Shown piece after piece: positions 8,371-19,951 of a stretch of DNA of 64,000 nt. Made by a program: the position numbers and the translations under genes. The stretch is from NCBI RefSeq assembly GCF_010119615.1, contig NZ_QOVG01000010.1, forward strand, positions 81,970-145,969. Direction: 5' to 3'. Positions within the stretch are counted from its first letter, which is position 1; every line of letters starts with the position of its first letter. The stretch comes from Pseudoxanthomonas gei (lineage in GTDB: Bacteria; Pseudomonadota; Gammaproteobacteria; Xanthomonadales; Xanthomonadaceae). Below the pieces are notes generated by a model. The model was given only the letters and a program-made list of their open reading frames with translations. It was not told the origin of the DNA and did not search any database.

Positions 8371-9366
8371 TTGTTCAAGCGATTCGACCACAACTCGCAA
8401 CTCCGCATCATCACCCTGCTGGGTTCCGCCACCTCCTTCACTCTCAGTCTCTTCGCCGTCTACCGGATGGCCACGGGCCGCTGGCCCGCGGCTGCGGTTG
8501 ACCTGGCCATCGCGCTGTTGATCGGTGGCACGGTGGTACATGCCTTGCGCAGCGGGCGCGCGGTCGGGGCAGGCGCGTTCCTGTGCGTCGTCAACAGCAT
8601 CGGCTGTGCCGTTGCCTGCGCGATCATCGGCCCGACGGCGGCGCCGTGGATCTACCTGGTGTTGATGACCAACTTCTTCATTACCGGCGCCAAGCAGGCG
8701 ATTGCCTTCAATCTGCTGCTCACCGCGACCGTGTTGCTGCTGCCGGGAATGTATTCGCAGCAGATTGACCGGGTATCGGCCGCGGTCACCGCCGCGCTGG
8801 TCACGCTGTTCGCCTACCTGTTCGCGCTGCGGGTCAGCAGCGACCATCAGCAGCTGGAGGAACTGGCGTCGCTGGATGCACTGACCGGTCTGTCCAACCG
8901 CCGCATGATGGAGAGCGCGCTGGATGAAGCGTTGCAGGAACGGCGTGTCGGTGCCCGCCATTACGGGCTTCTGATCATCGACATCGACCACTTCAAGGAT
9001 GTCAACGACACCTACGGCCATGCCGCCGGTGACGCGGCCATCGCCGACCTTGCCGCCATCCTCAAGTTCGAGATGCGCAGGCACGACCATGTGTACCGCT
9101 TCGGTGGCGAGGAATTCGTGGTGCTGCTGGTAGTGGACGACCACGCCGGCCTTCGCGCTGCCAGCGAACGCCTGCGCCAGGCCGTACGCAACGGCCTGCG
9201 TGGGCCCGGCGGCCGGATCACCGTATCGCTGGGCGGGGCGATGGTCGGCGACGAGGAACGCTGGCAGGACTGGTTCTCGCTGGCCGATGCGGCTTTGTAC
9301 CAGGCCAAGAACGGCGGGCGTGACAGTTCGGTCATCGTGGGCGCGCCCGACACGGTCGATGGCTGA
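8371..9366 (+). CDS. membrane-bound diguanylate cyclase (GGDEF)
   Basis: 331 residues. Five to six transmembrane segments occupy residues ~10-155 and form an integral-membrane sensor of unknown ligand. The GGDEF domain starts at ASLDALTGLSNRR (~167). The active-site motif is GGEEF at 245-249, and an inhibitory I-site RxxD is present (Arg236, Asp239), so it should synthesise c-di-GMP from two GTP with product feedback. The start is TTG at 8371 preceded by CCAGGA; no ATG is in frame upstream. The next gene encodes a GGDEF-EAL protein on the same strand, so synthesis and breakdown enzymes lie side by side. Confidence 0.9.
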   Translation: MFKRFDHNSQLRIITLLGSATSFTLSLFAVYRMATGRWPAAAVDLAIALLIGGTVVHALRSGRAVGAGAFLCVVNSIGCAVACAIIGPTAAPWIYLVLMTNFFITGAKQAIAFNLLLTATVLLLPGMYSQQIDRVSAAVTAALVTLFAYLFALRVSSDHQQLEELASLDALTGLSNRRMMESALDEALQERRVGARHYGLLIIDIDHFKDVNDTYGHAAGDAAIADLAAILKFEMRRHDHVYRFGGEEFVVLLVVDDHAGLRAASERLRQAVRNGLRGPGGRITVSLGGAMVGDEERWQDWFSLADAALYQAKNGGRDSSVIVGAPDTVDG

Positions 9367-9590
9367 GCAGGCGGCACGCACCGCTTGCCTGCACGGAAGC
9401 GGAAAAAATGAGCGCGCACGCCTCACGCGCTGGCCGGCCCCGCAGTACACGTCGGACTGGCGTTGCCCCTGTAGTCCTGGCCGGCATCGACCCAGTCTGT
9501 GCGGGCCATCGGCCGCCATTGCGCTGAATTTGCTTGCGCCGATTGCAGCCCGTTGGCTATGGTCGGCATGGAGCCATCGAAAGGACGCGG

Positions 9591-12560
9591 ATGCAGCCTC
9601 CCCAACTTAACCCACTGCGGTCCGCACGCACCGTACGCAACACAGGCCTGCTGCTGGGGTTGTTGCTCGGCGTGGGTCTGCTGGTCGTGGTGATGCAGGA
9701 CCGCAGCGCGCGCATCGAGGCGGCAAGGCGCCAGAGCATGGCTTTGGCAACCGGTGCCGACCGGCTGTTGCACTACGAGCTGCGCAACCTCGAGCGGGCA
9801 ATGAGCGGCATCGCCGCCGACGCCGATGCCTATGCCAGCACCGCTCCTGCCGAAGCCCACCAACTGTTGTCCGACGCCATCGACGGCGTGGTCTCGCGGC
9901 ATGCCGAGCTCGAATCGATCGGCCTGTATGACGCGACCGGCACGCCGATGACACGTGTCGCGCCCGATCCCGCGCTGCCGATCTGGATCGCCGGCGCCGA
10001 GCGCTCGGTCCCGCCGCAGCGCCTGCGTTTCGGCAAGCTGCGTCCGGCTGCGGTCCGCGGCTGGGTACTGCCGATCGCACTGCAGGCCGGCAACGGCTGG
10101 CTGGTGGCGCGTCTGCGCACCACCGAGTTGCAGAACATGGTGCTGCGGCTGGACACCGGCCGTGACGGCACCGTCAGCGTGCTGGACCGCGACGGCGTGG
10201 TGCTGGCGCATTACGGCAGCCAGCGCGGCAACGTCGGCCGGCAACTGCCGCTGCCGACCACGCTGGGTACCGGCGGCACGGTAAGCATGGCCTTCACCAG
10301 CGGACTGGACGGCGTGGCGCGCATGTCCAGTTTCAGCGAGGTGAGCGGGTATCCGCTGGTGGTGGCGGCCGGCATCGGCATGCGCGAGGTGCTGGTGCCC
10401 TGGCGAAGTTTCGCCGTCATCGCGGCGATCCTGATGATGCTGTACTGGCTGGGCCTGCTGTACCTGGTGCGGCGCATGCATGCCTCCGAATCGGCGCGCG
10501 AGGTGATGCTGGAGGAATTGCGGGCCCAGGCCGACTGGCTGCGCCAGGCGCAGCTGGCGGCGGGTTCGGGGGTGTGGAGGATCGATCCCGATGATGGCCG
10601 TGTCCACGCTTCGGCACAGGCCGCCGAGCTTTTCGGGTTCGCGCCCGTCGCCGGCCCGCTTCCGCTCGAGGACTTCTTCGACCGCATGCACGACGAGGAT
10701 CGCGGACGGGTGTTCAACGAGTTCTCGGCGGCACGCGAAAACGGCTCGGCCTTCCACTCCGAATACCGCATCCTGCTGCCGTCCGGGGCCGAGCGCTGGA
10801 TCAGCGCGCGTGGCGCGCTGCTCGCCGATACGCGCGGGCAGATGCGCATGACCGGCACCATCGTCGACATCACCGAGCGGCGCGACCAGCAACTGCGCCT
10901 GGAACGGGCCGAGTTGCAGTTCCGCCACCTGTTCGACCGCAATCCGCTGCCCATCTGGGTATTCGACGAGACGACCTTCCGCTTCCTGGCGGTCAACGAC
11001 ACGGCGCTGCGCAACTACGGCTACACGCGCGAGGAATTCCTCGCCATGACCATCCTCGACATCCGCCCGCGCAACGACGCCGAAGCCGTGCACGCGGCTA
11101 TGCGCGAGCCCGTCGAAGAGGCCCGGCTGCGCGTGTGGACCCACATCACCCGTGACGGCAGGAGCCTGTCGGTGATTTCCCATGCCAGCAGCATCCAGTT
11201 CAATGGGCGCCAGGCGCGGCTGGTGCTGGCGGAGGACGTCAGCGAGCGGCTCACCCACGAGCGTGACCTGGCTTGGCGCGCCAGCCACGATCCCACCACC
11301 GGCCTGCTGACCCTGGCCACGCTGACCGGGCGCCTGGATGCGATGCCGCGCGCGGCGGCCGGCGGCGACTACGTGGTGGCCTATGTGCAGTTGCGGGACC
11401 TTGAGCTGGTCGCCCCCACCCTGGGACGGCGCGCGGGCGAGGCGATCCTGCGCGAGGCCGCCGGGCGCTTCGCCCGTGTCGGCGAGGGCTACGGCTACGT
11501 GGCCTACGTGCCGGGCGAATCGTTCGTGATCGCCGCGCTTGACGGCAGTCGCGGCGAGGCCCTGGCCGCCAGCCTGGCCGCCGCGATCGCCGACCCGGTT
11601 CAGGCCGAGGGCGGCATCCATCCACTGGAGGCGTGGATCGGGATCGCGAAGGGACCGGTGGACGACGAGACGGCCGAGAACGTGATCGGCCATGCAGCGC
11701 TTGCCGCGTTGCAGGCACGTCGCGAATACCTGCCCACCATGGCCTACGACGCCAGCATGGCCGAGCAGGCCAGCCTGCGCCTGGCCCTGGTCGGCAAGCT
11801 GCGCAACGCGCTGGCGCGCGACGAGTTCGAACTGTTCTACCAGCCGATCCGCCGCCTCGGCGATGGGCGGGTGGTGGCGATGGAGGCCCTGCTGCGCTGG
11901 CGCCAGGCCCAGGGCGCCTACATCCCGCCGATGCAGTTCATTCCGCTGTGCGAGGAATCCGGGCTGATCGTGCCGATTGGCGCGTGGGTGCTTGAGGAAG
12001 CGGCGCGTGCGCACGCCGTGCTGGCCCGGCACGGCCTGGGCGACGTGGCGATCGCGGTTAACGTGTCGGCCGTGCAGTTCCTGGCCGATTCGCTGCCCGA
12101 AGAGCTGCGCGCGCTGCGCAAGCGCCACGCGCTGCCACGTGGCGCCTTGCACCTGGAATTGACCGAAAGCGTGGTGTTGCGGCGGCCCGACCTGGCCACG
12201 GCGCTGATGGATGAACTGCAAAGCGACGGCGCCTGCATTTCCATCGATGATTTCGGCACCGGCTTCTCCAGCATGGCTTACCTGCGCGACCTGCCGCTGG
12301 ACTACCTGAAGGTCGACCGCACCTTCGTGCACAACGTCGACCGCGACCCGCGCAATGCGTCGATCTGCCGCGCCCTGATCGAACTGGGGCACGGCCTGGG
12401 CCTGGGCATCATCGCCGAGGGCGTGGAGACCGAGGAACAACTGGCATGGCTGCGCGCCCATGGCTGCGACCAGGCCCAGGGCTATCACCTGGGGCGCCCC
12501 GCGCCGCTGGGTGAATTGCTGGCCACGCTGGGCGAAGCGACCCCAATCACGCTGGCCTGA
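9591..12560 (+). CDS. PAS-GGDEF-EAL c-di-GMP phosphodiesterase, membrane-anchored
   Basis: 989 residues. TM1 spans ~17-37, a periplasmic Cache-like sensor ~40-270, TM2 ~273-294, two PAS domains ~320-430 and ~440-552, a degenerate GGDEF domain ~560-715 and an EAL domain ~730-980. The GGDEF signature is replaced by PGESF (641-645) and HDPLTG by HDPTTG, so cyclase activity is unlikely. EAL catalytic motifs are intact: EALLRW (765), LELTES (855-860), DDFGTG (886-891), LKVDR with Lys907, AEGVET and QGYHLGRP. It should degrade c-di-GMP to pGpG. The ATG at 9591 follows AAGGACGC. A 1021-residue antisense frame over the same DNA is a composition artefact. Confidence 0.92.
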   Translation: MQPPQLNPLRSARTVRNTGLLLGLLLGVGLLVVVMQDRSARIEAARRQSMALATGADRLLHYELRNLERAMSGIAADADAYASTAPAEAHQLLSDAIDGVVSRHAELESIGLYDATGTPMTRVAPDPALPIWIAGAERSVPPQRLRFGKLRPAAVRGWVLPIALQAGNGWLVARLRTTELQNMVLRLDTGRDGTVSVLDRDGVVLAHYGSQRGNVGRQLPLPTTLGTGGTVSMAFTSGLDGVARMSSFSEVSGYPLVVAAGIGMREVLVPWRSFAVIAAILMMLYWLGLLYLVRRMHASESAREVMLEELRAQADWLRQAQLAAGSGVWRIDPDDGRVHASAQAAELFGFAPVAGPLPLEDFFDRMHDEDRGRVFNEFSAARENGSAFHSEYRILLPSGAERWISARGALLADTRGQMRMTGTIVDITERRDQQLRLERAELQFRHLFDRNPLPIWVFDETTFRFLAVNDTALRNYGYTREEFLAMTILDIRPRNDAEAVHAAMREPVEEARLRVWTHITRDGRSLSVISHASSIQFNGRQARLVLAEDVSERLTHERDLAWRASHDPTTGLLTLATLTGRLDAMPRAAAGGDYVVAYVQLRDLELVAPTLGRRAGEAILREAAGRFARVGEGYGYVAYVPGESFVIAALDGSRGEALAASLAAAIADPVQAEGGIHPLEAWIGIAKGPVDDETAENVIGHAALAALQARREYLPTMAYDASMAEQASLRLALVGKLRNALARDEFELFYQPIRRLGDGRVVAMEALLRWRQAQGAYIPPMQFIPLCEESGLIVPIGAWVLEEAARAHAVLARHGLGDVAIAVNVSAVQFLADSLPEELRALRKRHALPRGALHLELTESVVLRRPDLATALMDELQSDGACISIDDFGTGFSSMAYLRDLPLDYLKVDRTFVHNVDRDPRNASICRALIELGHGLGLGIIAEGVETEEQLAWLRAHGCDQAQGYHLGRPAPLGELLATLGEATPITLA

Positions 12561-12731
12561 CCACCGGGCCCGGCGCAGGCGATCTGGTTCGACAGTGCGA
12601 TCCAGGCGCCCGCGACCAGCGACAGCGGCCGTGTCTTCATGCCGTTCTACCCGGGTCGGCTACAGTCTGGCGGCAGGCAAACGGATCAGGACGGTACTGG
12701 GTCGGGCGCCGTCACGACCAGGAAGCCCACC

Positions 12732-14939
12732 TTGCCTTCACCCTTGCCGTTCCTCCGCTCCTGGCGGCACCGCCATCGCACCGCCCTGCGCAGGGTCGCG
12801 ATGCTGCTTGCGCTGCTGTATGCGCTGTACCTGCTGCTGGCCAATGTGTTCCTCAACACCCCGCTGTCCGCGCTGGCCTTCAACCAGAAGCCCGAGCGCT
12901 TCCATATCGAATGGCGCAGCGCCTTCAGCCTGTATCCCGGCCACATCCATGCGCGCGGCATCAAGGTCGGCGGCCATGCGCGCACCACCATGTGGTCGGC
13001 CAGCAGCGCCGGCGCCGACGGGCGCATCAAGATGTTGCCGCTGCTGGCGCGCAGGCTGAGCTTCGGCACCATCCACGCGCGCGACGTGCAGGTAGGCGTC
13101 GATCGCGTCGCCACCGACCTTGCCCCATCGCTGCCGCGCAGCGCCGCCGCATTGGCGCGTGGCCCGTGGGAGCTGCACTTCGACGGCATCAGCACCGCGT
13201 CGCTGCAACGCATCCGCGTGGGTGACTGGGTGGTGGAAGGGCAGGGCCATGCACGCTTCGGCCTGCACAAGGTGTTGCGTGGCGGGCCGGTGGAAGTGAC
13301 CCCGTCGACGCTGCGCATGCCGGCGGCCACTGTACGCCGGGGTGCGCTGGAGCTGGCGCGCGAGGCCCGCGTCGAGCTCGACCTGGAGATGGCGCCGAAT
13401 ACGCGCAAACAGGCGCAGGGCTACGACAAGGTGCGCTTCGTCGATGCGCACCTGCGCGTGGACGGGCACGCTCCAGGCCTGGGCGTGACCGAAGGCGCGC
13501 AGGGCAAGTTGGCCCTGGCCAGCAGCGGCCAGGACGGCCGCGTGCAGGTCGACCTGGTGCTCAGCCGCGGCGCCTTGCAGCCGGGCGGCACGCTGCGATG
13601 GAATGCGCCGGTGACCCTGGACAGTGCCAGCGCCAGCGCCCAGGGCTATCGTCTGCAGCTCGATGCGGACGTGCGCAACGACGGAGTGGCCGTGCACGCC
13701 CGCGTGCCCCGGCGCCCGGGGCGCGAGGACGCCATCGACCTGCGCCTGCACCTGGCCGAGCGCCGGCTGTTGCGCGCCGATCCGGAGGCGCTGCTGGGCA
13801 AGACGTCGGGCACTGTCAAGGGGCGTTGGCATTTCGCCACGCTGCGCTGGATCAATCCGATGCTGTCCGATGGCTGGTTGCGCCTGGACGGTGCCGCCGA
13901 CGTGGTCGCCGACCTGCGACTGCGGCAGGGGCGGCTGGTGTCCGGCAGCCACGCCGAAGTGCTGGATGCCGAAGTGGTCGCCGATGTCTTCGACACGGTC
14001 GCCAGCGGCCACGCCACCGCGCGCGCGACGATGGAAGACGGACGCACCAATATCGATTTCGTGGCGCAGCGTTTCGCGCTGGCGCCGCGCGCATCCAGGC
14101 AACAGGCCTACGTGCAGGGCAGCGATCTGTCGCTCGGCCTGACCGCTTCGGGGCAGCTGTCGGAATTCCGCAGGACCATGCAGGCACGCGTGCGCTTTGC
14201 CGGTGCACGGATCCCGGACCTGCGCGCCTACAACCCCAGCCTGCCGGCCGGCAGCCTGCAGTTCGAGGGCGGTACCGGCACGCTGGGTGCCGACCTGCAG
14301 CTGGATGCCAAGGGCCAGTTGCGCCGGGGCGAGCTGCGACTGACCGGACGGCGCGCCGACGTGCGCTTCGGCCCTTCGCGGGTGGTCGGTGACCTGACCC
14401 TGGATTCGCGCCTGGTACGCGCGCAGGGCGGGCCTCACCGCTACCGCATCGAGAGCCTGAAGCTGGGACTGGACGGTGTGCAGGTGGGTGATGCCCGGCC
14501 CACGGACGGCCCGTGGTGGGCGAGGCTCGATTTCGAAGAGGGTTCGCTGGACTGGCAGCAGCCGATCTCCCTGCAAGGCAACGCACGGGTGGTGATGAAG
14601 GATGTGAGTGCCCTGCTGGACCTGTATGCCGATCGCAGCGCGTTTCCCAAATGGGTCGGCAAGCTGATCGACGCGGGCCAGGCCGACGCCACGGCAAGGG
14701 TGCGGCTGGACGGCGATGCGGTCACCATCGACGCGCTGCGCGCGCGCAACCAGCGCATCGACCTGGACGCGCGCATGCGGATGGCGAAAGGCCAGTCGAC
14801 AGGCGCGCTGTATGCACGTTGGGGGGTGCTGGGTCTGGGCGCGGAAACCAGTGGCGGGCAGCACAAGCTGCATCTTCTGAAGGCGCGCCAGTGGTATGAC
14901 GGCTTGCCGGCGATGACCGCAGGCAAGGCCTCGCCCTGA
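12732..14939 (+). CDS. large membrane-anchored periplasmic protein, AsmA-like architecture
   Basis: 735 residues from a TTG start chosen because AGGAAG lies six bases upstream; the frame stays open to an ATG at 12639. One N-terminal transmembrane segment (VAMLLALLYALYLLLANVFL) follows a basic stretch, so the bulk is periplasmic. The rest consists of repeated short beta-strand elements (ARVELDLEM, LRLDGAADVVADLRL, GELRLTGRRADVRFG) and ends without further membrane spans. This resembles AsmA-like or TamB-like bridge proteins in overall pattern, but no family motif is diagnostic. The gene stands alone between the EAL gene and the cupin. Confidence 0.6.
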   Translation: MPSPLPFLRSWRHRHRTALRRVAMLLALLYALYLLLANVFLNTPLSALAFNQKPERFHIEWRSAFSLYPGHIHARGIKVGGHARTTMWSASSAGADGRIKMLPLLARRLSFGTIHARDVQVGVDRVATDLAPSLPRSAAALARGPWELHFDGISTASLQRIRVGDWVVEGQGHARFGLHKVLRGGPVEVTPSTLRMPAATVRRGALELAREARVELDLEMAPNTRKQAQGYDKVRFVDAHLRVDGHAPGLGVTEGAQGKLALASSGQDGRVQVDLVLSRGALQPGGTLRWNAPVTLDSASASAQGYRLQLDADVRNDGVAVHARVPRRPGREDAIDLRLHLAERRLLRADPEALLGKTSGTVKGRWHFATLRWINPMLSDGWLRLDGAADVVADLRLRQGRLVSGSHAEVLDAEVVADVFDTVASGHATARATMEDGRTNIDFVAQRFALAPRASRQQAYVQGSDLSLGLTASGQLSEFRRTMQARVRFAGARIPDLRAYNPSLPAGSLQFEGGTGTLGADLQLDAKGQLRRGELRLTGRRADVRFGPSRVVGDLTLDSRLVRAQGGPHRYRIESLKLGLDGVQVGDARPTDGPWWARLDFEEGSLDWQQPISLQGNARVVMKDVSALLDLYADRSAFPKWVGKLIDAGQADATARVRLDGDAVTIDALRARNQRIDLDARMRMAKGQSTGALYARWGVLGLGAETSGGQHKLHLLKARQWYDGLPAMTAGKASP

Positions 14940-14963
14940 GGCCAGGCCGCGCACGCGCAGCCC

Positions 14964-14998
14964 GCGGCACGCAGCCCGCGGCACGCGGCACGCGGCAC
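14964..14998. repeat. short GCGGCAC heptamer repeats
   Basis: GCGGCAC occurs at 14964, 14978, 14985 and 14992; the last three are in direct tandem. They lie in the 190-bp gap between the AsmA-like gene and the cupin gene. Simple-sequence variation is the likeliest origin. Confidence 0.6.
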
Positions 14999-15129
14999 GC
15001 GGCCGGCATCGCGTATCCGGCGAGCTGCACGGCCGGCACAGGCAGGCCGTTCGACAGCTGGCCGAGCCGCTGTTTTCCCAGACTTAACGCACCAGTGGCA
15101 TGCTGTATTCCTGCGATAGGGAGGCCGCC

Positions 15130-15471
15130 ATGAAGTCCAGGCATTTGCGTTTTGGCAGGGGGTTCCGGGTGGTGTTCGACCTGCGCCAGGTGCAGGCAGC
15201 CGAAATGGTGATCGCACCTGGCGGTAGCGAGGGCGGGCCGGAAAACCGGCACCAGGGCGCGGATCAATGGCTGTACGTGGTGTCCGGGATTGGCGTGGCC
15301 ATCGTGGAAGGGGTGGAGCAGGCACTCAAGGCCGGCAGCCTGCTGGTGATCGAGAAAGGAGAGCGGCATGAGGTACGCAACATCGGGCGCACGTCGTTGA
15401 AGACGCTGAATTTCTATTCCCCGCCTGCCTACGCGGACGACGGCGAAGCGCTGCCGGCAGGTCGGGAGTGA
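15130..15471 (+). CDS. small single-domain cupin protein
   Basis: 113 residues forming one cupin barrel. The first metal-binding motif reads GPENRHQGADQWLYVVSG and the second is SLLVIEKGERHEVRN, giving candidate ligands His, Asp/Gln and the later His. Start ATG at 15130 has a strong AGGGAGG site. It sits 69 bp upstream of a thioredoxin-reductase-like flavoprotein on the same strand and may be cotranscribed with it. Small cupins can be isomerases, dioxygenases or ligand sensors; the substrate cannot be told from sequence. Confidence 0.8.
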   Translation: MKSRHLRFGRGFRVVFDLRQVQAAEMVIAPGGSEGGPENRHQGADQWLYVVSGIGVAIVEGVEQALKAGSLLVIEKGERHEVRNIGRTSLKTLNFYSPPAYADDGEALPAGRE

Positions 15472-15540
15472 GCGCGCGGTGGCGTATTGCCGCGTATCGC
15501 GCAGATGCAACGCGGCCCGGCCTGCACGCGGACGCGTGCC

Positions 15541-16464
15541 ATGTCTGACTCCGGCGCCGACGACCTGCTCGACGTGGCTATCGTGGGTGGTGGGCCGGCC
15601 GGCCTGACCGCAGCCACCTACCTGCGTCGCTTCCATCGCTCGTGCGCGGTGTTCGACGACGGCGACAGCCGTGCGCGCTGGATTCCTGAAAGCAACAACT
15701 GCCCCGGCTTCCCCAATGGTGTTTCGGGCGTGGAACTGCTGCTGCGCATGCGGCGCCAGGCCGGCGAGTTCGACGCGCACTTCGAACCGGTGCGGGTGGA
15801 TTCGATCGAGCGCGAAGGCGAGAACTTCGTGCTCAATGCGGATGGGCGCCAGTGGCGCGCACGCAGCGTGATCCTGGCCACCGGCCTGTCCGACAAATTG
15901 CCCGACGCGCCCTGGGTGGAGGAGGCAGTCGCCCGCCATGCGCTGCGCCTGTGTTCCATCTGCGACGCCTACGAAGCCACGGATACGCGCATCGGCGTGT
16001 ACGGCCTGCTGAAGGACATCGCCAGCCACGGCACGTTCCTGCGCTCCTACTCGGAACATGTCTGGTTGTTGCCCATCGACCAGGACCAGGACGAAACCGA
16101 CGAAGCCTTGCGCGCCGCGCTGGGCGCGGGCGTGGAGGTGCTGCCCGCCGGCGGGACGCTGGGGTTCGACGGCGAACGCTGCACCTGGACCACGGCAGAA
16201 GGCACCTCCGTTTTCGACAGCGTGTATCCCTACCTGGGCTGCCATACCAGTGCCGGCCTCGCCGACGCTCTGGGGGTGCGCCTGACCGACGGCGGCGAGA
16301 TCGTGGTGGACCGGAACCAGGCCACCAGCGTGCCGGGCCTGTATGCGATTGGCGACGTGGTCAGCGGCCTTAACCAGATCTCCGTCGCCGTTGGCCAGGC
16401 CGCGCTTGCCGCTACCCGCCTGCACAACCAGTTGCCCCTGGTGCCGCGCGCACAGCCGGGCTGA
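15541..16464 (+). CDS. thioredoxin-reductase-like FAD oxidoreductase with atypical pyridine-nucleotide site
   Basis: 307 residues. The FAD motif GGGPAGLTAATYLRR is at 16-30, the ATG motif is VILATGLSDKLP (~110-121), and the C-terminal FAD motif is LYAIGDVVSGLNQISVAVGQAA. A redox-pair candidate C138-S-I-C141-D corresponds to the CATC of thioredoxin reductases. The usual NADPH motif (GGGxSAxEEA) after it is replaced by GVYGLLKDIASHGTFLRSY. It may use another electron donor or be an oxidase, as in thioredoxin-reductase-like families lacking the NADPH signature (inference). ATG 15541 is chosen over 15487 because it puts the FAD motif at the usual distance from the start. Confidence 0.8.
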   Translation: MSDSGADDLLDVAIVGGGPAGLTAATYLRRFHRSCAVFDDGDSRARWIPESNNCPGFPNGVSGVELLLRMRRQAGEFDAHFEPVRVDSIEREGENFVLNADGRQWRARSVILATGLSDKLPDAPWVEEAVARHALRLCSICDAYEATDTRIGVYGLLKDIASHGTFLRSYSEHVWLLPIDQDQDETDEALRAALGAGVEVLPAGGTLGFDGERCTWTTAEGTSVFDSVYPYLGCHTSAGLADALGVRLTDGGEIVVDRNQATSVPGLYAIGDVVSGLNQISVAVGQAALAATRLHNQLPLVPRAQPG

Positions 16465-16543
16465 AGCGAACCTGGCCGAATGCGGACGAGCTGACCTAGG
16501 GCGGCGTCCGGCCCGCATCTGGCGCGCCATCGCTCGAATAAAA

Positions 16544-16566
16544 AAGGCCCGTCGGAAACGGGCCTT
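16544..16566. terminator. bidirectional rho-independent terminator
   Basis: A 9-bp stem AAGGCCCGT/ACGGGCCTT with loop CGGAA, flanked by an A run on the left (16538-16545) and a T-rich run on the right. It lies between the converging flavoprotein gene (+) and gcvP (-) and suits both. Confidence 0.8.
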
Positions 16567-16589
16567 CTTCCTTCTTGCAGGTGTTGCGC

Positions 16590-19481
<2,892 letters not shown>

Positions 19482-19526
19482 GGCAGGGACGTCCGTAGGG
19501 CACGCGCGGAGCCGCACGTGGGGCGC

Positions 19527-19628
19527 CCCTCTGTCCTTCTGCCTGAGAGTTTGGAAGCGCAGCGGTGCGCGCTTCTTGCCCCTTCGGCGCCGGCCGCATA
19601 CCAGTAAGGCGGGCCGATCTCTCCAGAG
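19527..19628 (-). ncRNA. glycine riboswitch, single aptamer
   Basis: On the minus strand the 5' leader of gcvP carries the conserved glycine-aptamer elements in order: CTCTGGAGAGATCGG, then CGCCGAAGGGGCAA, then AACTCTCAGGCAGAAGGACAG, then AGGG closing P1. Only one aptamer is visible; about 45 nt separate its end from the gcvP ATG, too little for a second full aptamer. Many glycine riboswitches are tandem pairs, with a minority of singlets. Activation of gcvP by glycine is the expected logic. Confidence 0.93.
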
Positions 19629-19951
19629 TTTTGTGCACGCGGCGGTCACTGGCCTGAGCGATTACGGGCGTTGCGCCTTCGGCAGCGGCCTGCGCCTCCT
19701 GCGAGGCCGGCCACTTCTTCCACTGCGTGCTGCGCCAGGATTATAGCTTGGCGGCGGCTGGGCGCGTCACGCTGTAGAGCCGGGCCTGCCCGGCTGCTCC
19801 TGGCCTCCCGTGCGAAAAGCAGCGGGGCAAGCCCTCCACGAATGTCGGGAGTCGGCCCATGGCCTAGACTGACAAGCCATGCTGCCGCCGGTTCCTGAAT
19901 GAAAGCGCCGAGCCCTGTCATTGCCGACCCGTTCCCCTTGGCGGCAGGCGG

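Noticed and set aside
9423..12488. 1021-residue minus-strand reading frame antisense to the GGDEF-EAL gene
   Set aside because: It is a high-GC shadow. It has His/Gln/Arg-rich composition without domains, while the + strand frame carries perfect PAS and EAL motifs and a ribosome site.
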